Below the pieces are notes generated by a model. The model made no database searches. It was not told the DNA's origin and saw nothing but the letters and a program-made list of their open reading frames with translations. From Acanthornis magna (lineage: Eukaryota > Chordata > Aves > Passeriformes > Acanthizidae), in assembly GCA_036785705.1 (NCBI GenBank), contig JAWUZG010000173.1, forward strand, positions 3,395,001 to 3,459,000: 64,000 nt of DNA, read 5' to 3'. This document shows positions 38,701 to 50,443 of the stretch, piece by piece. Every line of letters begins with the position of its first letter. The stretch's first letter is position 1. The position numbers were made by a program, and so were the translations under genes.

Positions 38701-40044
38701 TATGATCTTTTATCAGTGATTCAAGCAGTCTCGGTGATTACAAGCAGTCTTGTAAATTTTCTTGTGGGATGAATTCTCCACAACTCAGCAGACAGTCCAA
38801 AACACATAAACACACAGTCAACTATAACTGTATGCTTGACTCTTATGGAAAAAAAAATCTTAAATATATGCTTGAACACTTTCATAAATAAATTATTTAT
38901 CAGTTTCGCTGAATAATCTCTATACCGAAGATTCTTAGCAGGATTAGGTCTTGCCAACATCCAGAATTGGTCCAAAATTCAGTCAGTTTTAATTTGCCAC
39001 CACAAGTTTATGCCAAAGTTTCTTATGTCTGATGACTAGAGGAAAAATCATTTAATTATTTCAGAAAAAATGAGACAGACAAATAACTAAAATGTATTTT
39101 TTCCTCAAAGTTTCTGTTTTGTGTTGACAGCCTTTAACTTATTTTTTCCTTTAAGGTTCTCTTCAGTTTTAACAGTTTTTGTCCTCTTCATCTTAAACAC
39201 ATCCATTAGTGCTGGCAGCAGCTGTATGTCTATGCAGAAAATAATTTGATAAAGTTAAAATGCTGTCTCATTTCACTTCTATTAACTCTATAGTCTCCAT
39301 CATAGTGTAGGACTGATAAATCTTTTAAATTCATACTGGTGGCTGCTTATATATAATACATATATATACACTTCCTTCGTTGGTTTCTTTGGGGGATTGG
39401 TTGTTTTTTTTTTTTTCTCCTTTTCCATTTTCCTCTGACAAGAAAAAGTCTCTTTAAAAAGAGATATCCAAATGGTACTTATAGCAAATTGTAGCTAGGA
39501 AAAGTCTTCTTAAATAGCCTAAATAACAGAGAAGGTACAACAAGCAGATGAAGGATCAAAAAGTTTAAAAGGAGAATTTAAGGCTAAGCATAATGAACAG
39601 TGGTGATATTCCAGCAGCTGTTTATCTGTTGCACTCAGACAATTTCTTGGGCTGACATTATGGGAATATTTAAAATGTTAAGGATTGAAAGAAACAGGAT
39701 ATATGGCATTTTTGCACAAGATTTTACCTATGCAAAATTCACTTAACTTTAAACAAGTAAAACGTAGCTGTTTACAGCTAGTCTAATCTAAAGGCCTTTA
39801 CACCCAGTGGAAAGGGTAGAAATTCCAGGATATGATTCAGCAATTTTGGAAAAATGTAACTATGGCATCTTTTATTTTGTGACAAATATAAACATTTTTG
39901 TCAATTATTTTTAATATATTTTTATATATGTCACTGCAACAGCAGTACCCTCCAAGTCTGAGAAAATATTTTCTGCCCATCTGTCTTGTATTATAAACTC
40001 ACCAGAAATTTCCAGAATGCTTCCTGGTTGTTGGGGAATAAACC
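35727..40044. other. Intron 1 segment, nothing recognised
   Basis: AT-rich sequence. The longest simple-repeat-free frame in the window (36422-36892, minus, 156 codons) lies here. It has no recognisable domain and a length near what chance allows in 64 kb of AT-rich DNA. Confidence 0.5.
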
Positions 40045-40458
40045 AAAAGGTTGGAGCACCTCTGCTATGGAGAGAGGCTGAGACCTGGGGTTCTTCAGCC
40101 TCAGGAGTAGAGGGGCGTGGGGAACACTTTTTGAGGCCTTTCAGCACTTAAAGGGGATTTGTAGGAAAGATGGGGAGAGAATTTTGACTGAGTCTATACA
40201 ATAGGATGACTAACAGTTTGCAACTGAAAGAGTTGATTTGGATTAGTGCTTCCAAATATTTGTTTTTATGATGATGATGCTGAGGTCCTGGCACAGGGTG
40301 CCCAGAGCAGCTGTGGCTGCCCCATCCCTTGAAGTGTCCAAGGCCAGGTTGGACAGGGTTTGGAGCAACCTGGGATAGAGGAAGGTGTCCCTGCCCATGG
40401 CAGGGAGTGGAACTCGTTGAGCTTTAAGATCTCTTCCAACTCAAACCATTCCATGATG
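40045..40458 (+). mobile_element. CR1 LINE fragment (3' half)
   Basis: It begins GTTGGAGCACCTCTGCTATGG and GAGAGGCTGAGACCTGGGGTT, continues GGCCTTTCAGCACTTAAAGGGG and AAGATGGGGAGAGAATTTTGAC, then GCTGAGGTCCTGGCACAGGG. It closes with AAGATCTCTTCCAACTCAAA and CCATTCCATGATGCT. It is nearly collinear with the typical CR1 3' region, with ordinary divergence. Confidence 0.92.
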
Positions 40459-43400
40459 CTGGGAGTCTTTGAAACTTAATGGTGCACGAGCTGTGAAATC
40501 ACACTATCATTGTTTATAGCAATTAGTACTGTGAAACATCAGTCAAAGAAAATAACTAATATTGACTTAGAGGCCTGAGTTATTAACTAGTAACAAGCCA
40601 CTCTGGCACGTCCTGTAATACCAGGTTTAAAAAATGTCCCTTATTCTTTGGTTGCTGACATATGCAGTTATGTTGGTGCCACCATAATGGGCATTAACAC
40701 AAAGCAGAATTACAGATAACTCACCTGCATTGTGCCTGGGGCTGAAATAAATGTGGAACATCACTTTTTCAAGGCCTGTAAGTACTAAAAATAAGTGTAC
40801 TTTAAAAATGAAACAAATAGTTGTCTTGAATCTTTTTAATTAGCTCCACAAAGGAATCATCAAGTAAGACTTCAGAGTATCTCTTGTATGAACAAATATT
40901 AGTTTGTAGGCTATGAAGAGGATATTTCATGTCAGAAGATATTTGAACTCCAGATTTGCATCTCTGTGTATTGTATGAAGTTTTGGGGTTAATTCATATA
41001 TTCACCCAAAAATCTGTAAATATTCCTAATAAGAGAATCTTTAAATTGATCCAATTCACCATATTTTCAGGTTATATATTATACTTCACAGTAACCAACG
41101 TATTTCCCACATAAATCCTACCAGAAGCAAAAATGTTAATTTTACACTTTCCTAGTTGATCAGAAAAAAAGTAATACATTTCCACTTAATTTATCATGAA
41201 ATGTAACTTCATAATCTTTGACTTTTTCCTAATATTTTTCTCAAACTCTGTCTTTCTTTATCAGGAAATATAATAAGTAATTCAACTGATTGCATATGAG
41301 ATGCATGCTGCCTTCTTAACAGAAAATGTTGTGTTACATAAATTGTAATGGACTTGTTACTCTGAGTGCAAAATTTGTATATGTTCTACAGAATCTTAAA
41401 GGAAGATGTGTTTGTTTACTTGCAGTGCCTCAAAAAGCCTATTTTAATATTTATTTTAGGTACGCAATATAGATTTTTGTAGTAGTACCAGCACTTAAGA
41501 AAGACAAGTCTGTATTAAGTTGTGCATTAATAGATTTTCATTCTGTCTCTTTGATCTAACCTGAATACCACACAGTACATGAGGTTAAGAGACAGTGGTT
41601 AAAATAAGGCATTATGGCAGTGCAGAAAAAAATGCTCTCTACCTTTGGAGCATAAATGTACACATGTGTGTGTATGTTTATATGTTCATGTGTCTGTCTA
41701 TGAACAATTATGTGCATGATTGTGTAAATAAGCATCATTTTTCACCCTGTGGTTAACTTTTCTGTATAAAACACAAAATTGGGCAGGTAAAACCATGATT
41801 TATTGTTGGATGATGCCACTAGCTGCTTATTCTGTATTCATCATTGCACGCAGTGTAAATTCAACCACAAGATTAATGCTAAAGAAAAACTTTAGATAAC
41901 AGATTAAATGCTTAGTTTTGTCCACATTTCTCAAATGTACCCAAAAAAATATAGACAAAAGATAAACAGTACTTCTTCTCTTTGAGTTACTTATAATCAA
42001 TGCTCCACTCACATAGTTATTTTAGCAACAGTTATTTTGAAAGTAGTTAAAAAGTGAGATTTTTTCATTTGATGCTGGGAGAAACTCAAGCTCTTGTTGA
42101 CCAAAGTTCCATGACACCTTCTAAGAAGTACGAAATTGTAGTAAGGGGTAAGAAGTCAGAGTTGTCTCCTGATAGCAGTCCTCTTCTTGTGTCTAGATAG
42201 GTATTTTCTATATCTTGATCATTACATTGGTAAAACTGGGGGGAAAAATAGCTCTTCTGAAGAATCATGAGGTAGTGCTCATTCTTAGGTAAACAGTTGA
42301 AATTCAGCTCCCTGCTGGTGTCTAGGATGCAGTTTAATTATGACTTCTTCAAGGCATTATAGAAGTAGTAAGTAATGCTCACACAAGAGGATGTTGTTGA
42401 ATTGAAAGGGAACTGCGATGAGATCAGTGAATAAAATGAGCTACAAAATTCTGAATTAAGTTTTACCTGCAGAAGAAGCTTGAGCAGAATTTTGAGCAAT
42501 TAGGTTGGGTGAAGGTGAGGATCTGTGCAGGATTAGTAGTTTTATGTTTTTCTAACCCCTGAGTCAGTGCACTATCAGTATAAGTCTATTATAATGAGAG
42601 ACATGAAGTTTATTAGCTGAGCTCAATCTGTAAATTGTTTCTTCCCAGAAATGGCCCAGCCATTGGTGCTGGGCCAGATGGTGATTCTCAGCTTTTGGCA
42701 GTGCACTGAGCTTCAGGGTGTTGCTGTAATGTTTGTTGTGCTCAGATGGCTCATGCAACTAAATTCCAAATATGGGGTGGAAGCTCCTGCACCTGTTCTA
42801 AAAGTGAAGTTATCTTCTGCAGATCCTCCAGCCAAAACCTGTCAGTTGCAGGCAAATGTGACATTTGGGATGTTCATTCTGCTTAACTTCAGTGCAAACA
42901 TCTGTCTTACCAAATATCTGCCCCCAAGCTCCTGAAATGAATGTTCACTTAAGGGCTGTGGGTATGACCAACCCAGTGAGCTCTTTAAATTGGCTTCAGT
43001 GAATATCAGAAGGGGACCAGAAGACAGAAAACAAAGCTGAAAGTCATCCAGCTCTAGGACTGAACACAGATGTCTATCTGTAGGCAAAGGCTAGAACTGC
43101 ACAGTCTCTCCCTAGTATAAACATGAATTTCAGTGTGACCATAAATACTATGAAAAAAAGAAAGGAAAAAAGGACCATAAAGAACTCATAAAGCGGAACC
43201 AACTCACCCACTGAAGCATTTGCATTTGTATGCAATAGATTCATAATATCATACTACATCACAATGTCTTTGAACTTTTGACTGTTTTACACAACCAAAC
43301 CTCAAAAATCTTCTGAGATTTCCCCCTTGCTAAGCCAAATGTCAACTTCAAACTGCTGTGCAGTACATATTTGACTGTGCTGCATACGTAGCTTGGTTAA

Positions 43401-44626
43401 TTTTGCTGTTATTTACAGCTGGTAAATTAGACTCAAGCTGTAATTTAAAAAACAGGTAGGGTGGCAGCAGAGATACACCCACCTAAAAGAAATAAATCCC
43501 CAGCTGTAGCTTGGAATATCATTACTTCAGCATTTCAGTGGCCTAAAATTGTTTACTAAAGGTTTTAGTCAGATCCTTCCCAGCTTCCCAAAATTCAGGA
43601 GTTTTATCATCAGTGCCAAGGAGCACAGAATCAGAACCTCCCTTTCAATGAAATAATTTAAAAATTCCTAATGGTTATTGTTGACCCAGCTGTTTACCAA
43701 GAAAACACGCCTTTACTTGCTGCCCCTAAACGATTTTCTATCTGACTAATAGCAGCCTCAGCATTTTAGAAAAAAAATTACTGTGGATGATAACAGGAAA
43801 GTGTGTAGGTCTATTAGGAAAGAAAATCTTGGAGGTAAAGGTGACAGCTTTACGACAGCAGTCCCTGCCTTATTTACAGTAACTCATTTTGTATCTTGTG
43901 TTTCATATTGGTGAAGCCAAGGGCTAGAGCTGTTTGTTATTTATGCCAGCCCCTTAAGGGGGATGGTAGTATCCAAGGGGGCAGAAAATAGGCCCGTTGA
44001 TTAGAACAATAAATTAGGGGAAGGCAGAAAGACAGAGAGGAATAACTGGATTCCACAGACATGCATAAACATTTCATGTTTTTTGCTACCTGTTACTTGG
44101 CTTCCCTATAACCTGAGCACCAGAAGTCTTTAAAGTAATAATAAAGCTTCCCTCCTCATCCCACTCCCTGGGTTATTTATCTCTTTGGTTAGTCAGACCT
44201 TCTGTTTGTCTGACCTTTGCTATGGTTCAAAAACAAGATGATGTTTAGTTCAGTGTTGAAACTGCCAAGAAGGCAAAACTACAGCTGCATAAGCACTCGT
44301 TTTTGACCTAGGTGAAAAAGAAATATATAGGAGGGAGGTAAATTTATCTTTTCCTTCTATCGTACTGGATTTATCTCTTCAAAAAACGCCCTGAGGGACT
44401 ACTGGTCTCCATGAACCAGTTTAGAGACTATCACACAGCAGTCTTCCTGAGCTGTAAGTTCTCCTCTTGTCCGAGGATTTTACAAAATGCTAGTTTATTT
44501 CATGATATACTTTATCTACATTGTTTCAGCTCCAATCGAAAAGTTTAAAAACTGAGAGTTTCAGTTGTGCCAATATATTAAAAATGACATTATCAAAATG
44601 ACATTCAAAACTTGTATGAAGTTGTA

Positions 44627-44664
44627 GCATATTTTGTTTCTTGTGGCATATTTTGTCTCTTCAA
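44627..44664. repeat. Two-copy 19-bp tandem repeat
   Basis: GCATATTTTGTTTCTTGTG is followed directly by GCATATTTTGTCTCTTCAA. The first 15 bases differ at one position. Confidence 0.7.
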
Positions 44665-45432
44665 AAGTTTTGTTTCTCAAAATATTTATTTATTTAATAT
44701 ATAAATATTTTAAAAATCACAAGTGTATTGCACAGATTTTGCTTTTTTTTTTAATACACAGTTTTTATAACAGTCTCTCTAAATATCTTAATATCTGAAT
44801 CTCTTCAGAATAGATTCTGGTTTAGTTTGATTTGATTTTCAAACATGTACCTTTCTGCTAATTCAAAGTTACAGTAAGAGAACTCACTGAGGATTGCTAA
44901 ATTTTGCAAATTAGCAGATTATACCCAATTTTGGCAATTCACATGAGCATAATTTTGTCTTTAAACATACAAATAGCCTCATTGCCTTTAAAGTAAAGCA
45001 AGTGCTCCAGTTTCGACTTCAAAAGCATATATGATTAGAGGTAGCAATGAACATGCCTTATGAAATTATACTGATGATAACTAGAATTTTTTTAATTCTA
45101 CTATTTGCTCTTTTTGCTTTCTTGACTTTTTGTGTCTGTTTTACAGACATCTTTGACAACCTTAAATGCATTTAAACATCTTAAATGAAGTTATTTTTCA
45201 AATGTTATATCAAAGAAAACTTTTACCAAATGTTTCTGAAAAGGCAAGTTTATCAGATAGAAAATATGGCAAATTCACATGCACAGCCACTGGTGCTGTG
45301 ACCAGCAGCCTCCTCAGTTCCTACAGGGCTTGAGGCATCCAACAAATTAGATCACTCTGATGAGAAACTGGAACAGGAAACCATTTTGTAGGTATCTTTT
45401 ACTTTTCTTTTTCCCCCCAGAAAACATTGGCA

Positions 45433-45442
45433 CATCTATCTA

Positions 45443-45498
<56 letters not shown>
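45433..45498. repeat. (ATCT)n microsatellite
   Basis: About 14 uninterrupted ATCT units follow a short imperfect lead-in. Scattered CTATATC remnants continue to about 45550. It is likely polymorphic. Confidence 0.95.
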
Positions 45499-45910
45499 CT
45501 ATACCTCTATACCACTGTCTATATCCATCTATATCTAATTATATCTATTCCCTCATTGTTAGAAAACTTCTGAGAAAAAATAAAATCTAATGAATGGAAT
45601 AACCTAGCTGAGAATAAAGGCCTCCCAAATACCATTGGCAGCTCTTGCTCTGGTTTGGTCATTATGTGAAATCAGTCAATTTAGAGTTGGCAGTAAATAA
45701 TTAGAACATGCCCTATATACTCCGTATTTGCTTGGGTTTCACCTTTGCACAGATTTGAAGATCCTGTAAAATTGTAACTCTTTTTTATGTTTTGGCTAAA
45801 TGAGTAAAATGAGTTCTAGATATGAGTGGTTACAAAATTTTCTTCCTTTCCAAGAAAATATATTTTTCAGTAAAAAAATAATCAGGAGTCCACTAATTCT
45901 TTTTTTTTTC

Positions 45911-46036
45911 CACAAAAAACAACAACAACAAAAACCAAACAAACAAAACCACAAACAAACAAAAACCAAAACAAAAACAACCAAAACCAACAGCAAAAAC
46001 AAACAAACAAAAAAAAACCAACCAAAAAAAAAAAAA
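45911..46036. repeat. A/C-rich low-complexity tract
   Basis: CACAAAAAAC, AAC and AAAC units and CCAAAAC runs extend for about 125 bases after a T run (45901-45909). On the other strand it closely resembles the T/G tract at 2881-3003. Frames across it (45796-46041 minus, 45800-46060 plus) are artefacts. Confidence 0.9.
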
Positions 46037-47589
46037 GCCACAACAGAAAGTTGTGTTTAATATTTTTTTTCTTTCCTCTTTAGAAAATCATGAAATTTTG
46101 AGGCATGAAGTTATCTGTGAACCAAAGGAAAGTTATAGATAATAATGTATTCACAGGCACAATGTAAAGACAAATAACCACAGTCACACAGATATAAGAG
46201 AAATTTCAGCCTAAATAGAAAGTTTTGCCACTCATTTCAAAGGGGTCACAATTTCACTCATAATGATTTCTTTTGGAATATATTTAAATACTCCTACTGA
46301 AGGACATTGTGGAAAGAGCATTGTACAACTGAAAACTTACATGAGATGCCAGCTAATATCAGTGGGAAAGCTCACCGTGATTTCTTCGTGTATCTTTGTT
46401 CATGTCCTTCAAAAGTTTTATGCAAGGATCTCTCGAAAGAAAGAGGTTCCAAGACCCATCATGCATGCCATGAAAAACTGAATAAAACCTGTAGTGAAAG
46501 ACATACTGGTGAATTAAAAAAAAAAAAAAAATTCACAAGAAAATGGACAGAGATTGTTCACTCTGTTCTTAGATGAGTGCTGCAGGACATATACTCTCTG
46601 AATCAGAGAAAGACAGAAATGCAAAAAACTCATTATTTGGTGGCTTGAACTTGCACAGACACTGGCACTAAAATAGTGCTCAGGTTATGGAATGTAATGA
46701 CCTCATAGTTGGATGTTAGAAACCAGGCTTAATATCCAGTTCTTTTTTGCTTACTTCCTTTTGATTGAGTGACTTTATTTTCCAGTTATAAATACTTGCC
46801 ATTCAGCCAAAGACTTTGCTGACTAAAACACTGATGACAGATGAGTCATCCTGTCACATCTATATCACTGCACCTTCAAAAAAGACCTGATTCTCCCCTT
46901 TTCTGGTAACTGAGCTGAGTCATTTCTGAATCAGCACAGCACAATGTCATCACACTGATAGCATGCAGAGTACTTCAATATCATCTTACTCACTGAGCCC
47001 CTAAAAGTACTTTTTTTTATGTACATGAGGAAACATTTCCAGTTGTTAGAACCTAAAGATGCATGGGGGTTTTGTGTTTAAGGTAGTCATAATCTTATCA
47101 GGGTCTTAAAAAAGATTCTCCATGGTTTTCAGCTGCCAAATCATGATTTTTAAGGAGCTGGGTTATGATGACAATGCACCACAAACAAAAAAAAATCAGT
47201 ATTATAATTACTGTAGAGATTGGGAAAACAAAAATCTTAGTCCTGCGGTGGAGTAGATAAAGAAAATCTCCCAACCCTGGGACAAAATTATTTTTAGTTA
47301 AGGAGATCTGATTATAGATCAAGTTTCCGCTGTAATTAGGAAAATACAGAAATGGCTACATATGTCTATGTCTTTTATGGCCTTTTATGAATAAAAAATT
47401 CATGTTGATTCTGAGGATTTTTTTCAACACTCAAAGCTGCTTTTATTCATCTGTCTCACCCCAATATATTGTGTTCCAAATTAGACTTCAGAAATCCTGA
47501 GAAGAATTTTGCCTCTAAAGTAAGGGAAGATTTCAAGACTTGTGTAAGTACACTGTGGTTGTTTGGGGCAGAGTGGGAAGTTTTGGAAG

Positions 47590-47631
47590 GTTGGTTTGGC
47601 TTGGTTTGGCTTGGTTTGGTTTGGTTTGGTT
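47590..47631. repeat. (TTTGG)n microsatellite
   Basis: About eight TTTGG units, with TTGGC variants in the first half. A 111-codon minus-strand frame runs through it (47533-47868); its Pro/Lys/Gln-rich end is the repeat itself. Confidence 0.85.
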
Positions 47632-48916
47632 GATTGCTTGAGGTTTTTCGTGCTTATTTTTCATGGAAAGGCCTAGGGTCACCCAAGGGAAGGTGATGCA
47701 CGGCACCACAAACCCCTGAGACAGCTGGTTCCCACCAGAATAAATGACAAGTATACCAAGGGCAGAGAGTGCATTACGAAATAATGAAAGCAAGTTTACC
47801 CCAGAAGAACGAAAGACTGAATTCCAGGCCCATTCTATGGGCCTAAGAGTTCCTTGGTCATGAGTCATCTCCTTCCAGTTGTAGGAAAAAAACTTTTTTC
47901 AGGTCTTTCCATGTCGCTGGTATTGAGAGCTTTAACATTTCCTATTCAAGCTGAGGGTACAAGCCTGAATAGGCTAATGTAGGTTTTCTCTGTGAAAATA
48001 CAATCAGCCCTCTAGAACTTTGTATGTATTTTGCAGCTCTCTGACCTTTACAGTGGCACATTAATGCTGTAATAAATCACCTCTTTTAGTGCCTGAAGTG
48101 CTACCTTTCACCCCAAAACATGTCTGGCAACTGTGCCTGCTGTCAATATATCACCATAATGCAGCACGTACATGTGTCAAGCAATATGAATGTGCTTTTG
48201 GCAGATGTCAACTTCCAGTCAAGTTTGTACTGAGAGAGAAGGAAGAGGATGAGAGGCCTCTTTTTTTTCTTACTTGCTGCTTTCACATTTTTGTCCTTGT
48301 ACTTTTTAGTCTTTTCTTCTCTATCAGTAACTCGAATGTCTTGTGCAAGATGCTTGATCTCATGCCTCCTGCCTCCTTTCATCCACATAATTTCATGTTG
48401 AAGGGATTGGTTAAGTCTGTTCTTAAAATTTTTGTTGTTTTATTAACTTGATTTTAGATGAACAGTTAAGAAATCTTATGCAGCAATCCTGTAAATATCA
48501 GAGCTCTGTGTCCATATTGGTGTTGTATTGGTTTCCTTGCAGGTTTGGATACTGAGGCAGAAAAGATGTTAGTGATAATCAAAGGATAGAGACCTGCTAC
48601 CAGGGTCAAAAGCTCACACCACCCTCCCCAGATTCATACAATCACATAAACATTCTTCAGGAGTTTTCCAGTAATTACTACATAAAGTGAAAACAACAGA
48701 AAGCATAGGGTCAGTACTGTCCTCTGAGATAGCTCATTATTTCTCATTGGTTCATCTTCAAATTACCTGTTGTTTTGTATATCTAGAAACTCTCTTATTC
48801 TCAATTAACTCCAGACTCTGAAGTATTCAGATGAAAAGATGTTATATTCCTGTCCATGTCCTAAAATGTTCAAGTTATTATTTAGAACTGTAGGACGCCT
48901 ATTGCAGTGTGTCTGA

Positions 48917-49029
48917 AACTTCAGGGCCAGGTTGGATGGGACTTTAAGCAGCCTGGTCTAGAGGGAGGTGTCCCTGCCCATGGCAGGGTGTTGGTCTTTA
49001 AACTCAAACCCTTCTCTGATTCTATGAAT
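48917..49029 (+). mobile_element. CR1 LINE 3'-end fragment
   Basis: CAGGGCCAGGTTGGATGGGA, GCAGCCTGGTCTAGAGGGAGG, GTCCCTGCCCATGGCAGGGTG, then ACTCAAACCCTTCTCTGATTCTATGAAT. It is a short copy with a clear CR1 terminus. Confidence 0.88.
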
Positions 49030-50084
49030 ATTGTTACCTTTGTGATTTTCATTTTCCCGGCATAGCCAGGTTCTAAGTGGTCTGGTAGCAACACAGAGCT
49101 ACTTCTCCACCCAGAAGACCACGTTTTCCTAATTTCCAGGCTTTCTCAATGTTTTGATTTGATTTTTGGGTAACGGTTCATAATTATCAGGCCTTTAGAT
49201 TTGGGTGTGTTCATGTGTGGATGCAGGGGGACTAAACAACTAAGAGCCTCCCTAGCCGAGGAATCTCACCCGTCCCTAATCATACAGAAGTGCTTTCAGT
49301 ACAGAAGCAGAGACATTAAGAACTCATGTTGGTGTAAGAGAAAATGTGGCAGGTTTGACTTTGCTGTGAAGTGTTGCCTAATTAGCTGAGAGAGAAAACA
49401 TCTGAGATATGACAAGGAAAATATGTTGAGTGCAAAGTCACCTCAATAGCGAAGAACACTTTTGCACTCATTTAATACAAATGATGTGGTATTTAGCTCT
49501 GCTGAGATAAATAACTCCACTAAGATAAGCATAAATTCAAATACATGAGTAGGAAACAAATTGTAGAGGACAGCATTCTGGGAATAATCAAATGTTTTGA
49601 GCATATTTAACAATGTTCTGATGTCAGTTTTCTGGCTTTAGGTGTATCTTCAGAAATGTTTCCTTCTTTATTAGCCTACTTTCTTTAAATATGATTTGAG
49701 CACCATTGTTATTAATGAAAATAAATTTGTCAGATATTAAAAGAAAACATAATTTCTGAGATTTTTTTTAACAAGAAAGCCAACATATTAGACTGTCTTA
49801 ATAAATAGAAGTTAAAAAAATCATGAACGTTATAAGAAATTATTTATAAATCATGTAACGTATGATGTAATGTAAATATATGTAACTTATTACAAAATAT
49901 TTAACTATAGTGTTGATAAATCAATTTCATACTTTGAAAAATTTTGAATCCATCAATCCAAACTAAATTTGCCTTTATTTTATTCAATTTCCTGTCTTGA
50001 ATTTCAGCCAAACCAATTTTCTATCAGTGAAGTATTTTAATTTCAACGGAAGTTGTATCAGCAGTAGGAAACAAGAGCATAACT
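49030..50084. other. Intron 1 segment, nothing recognised
   Basis: AT-rich DNA between two CR1 copies. No gene, repeat family or structural signal was seen. Confidence 0.5.
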
Positions 50085-50443
50085 TTAGTCATCAACAACT
50101 CTCATCACTCTCTACAACTACCCGAAAAGAGATTGGGACCCAGTGGGGGTCAGTATTTTCTCCCAGGTAAGAAGTCGCAGGACAAGGAGAAATGGTCTGA
50201 AGTTGTGCCAGAGAAGGCTTAGATGGGATATTAGGAAAAATTCTTTTACTGAAAGGATTATAAAGTATTTTCACTGGCTGCTGAGGGCAGTGGTGGAGTC
50301 CTCATCCCTAGAGGGATTTAAAAGTCTTGTGAATGTGGCACTGGAGGACATGGGTCAGTGGTGGCCTTGGCAGTGCTGGAGGAATAGTTGGACTCAATTG
50401 CTTTGGAGGTTCTTTCCAATCTAAACCATTGTGTGATTCTATA
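50085..50443 (+). mobile_element. CR1 LINE fragment (3' end)
   Basis: CTCATCACTCTCTACAACTACC, CTTTTACTGAAAGGATTATAAAG and GGGCAGTGGTGGAGTCCTCAT appear in the typical CR1 order. It ends with GGTTCTTTCCAATCTAAACC and ATTGTGTGATTCTATAAA. Confidence 0.92.

Larger units (their letters stand above)
40459..48914. other. Intron 1 segment with simple repeats
   Basis: No gene and no confident CR1 copy in 8.4 kb. Items seen: a CCCCTTAAGGGG palindrome at 43950-43961; a 19-bp two-copy tandem (GCATATTTTGTTTCTTGTG) at 44627-44664; an ATCT array; an A/C-rich tract; a possible retrocopy-like end at 46481-46531; and a (TTTGG)n array. Confidence 0.5.

Noticed and set aside
47533..47868. 111-codon minus-strand frame ending in the (TTTGG)n repeat
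   Set aside because: No recognised protein, and no AATAAA before the repeat, so neither a gene nor a retrocopy is supported.
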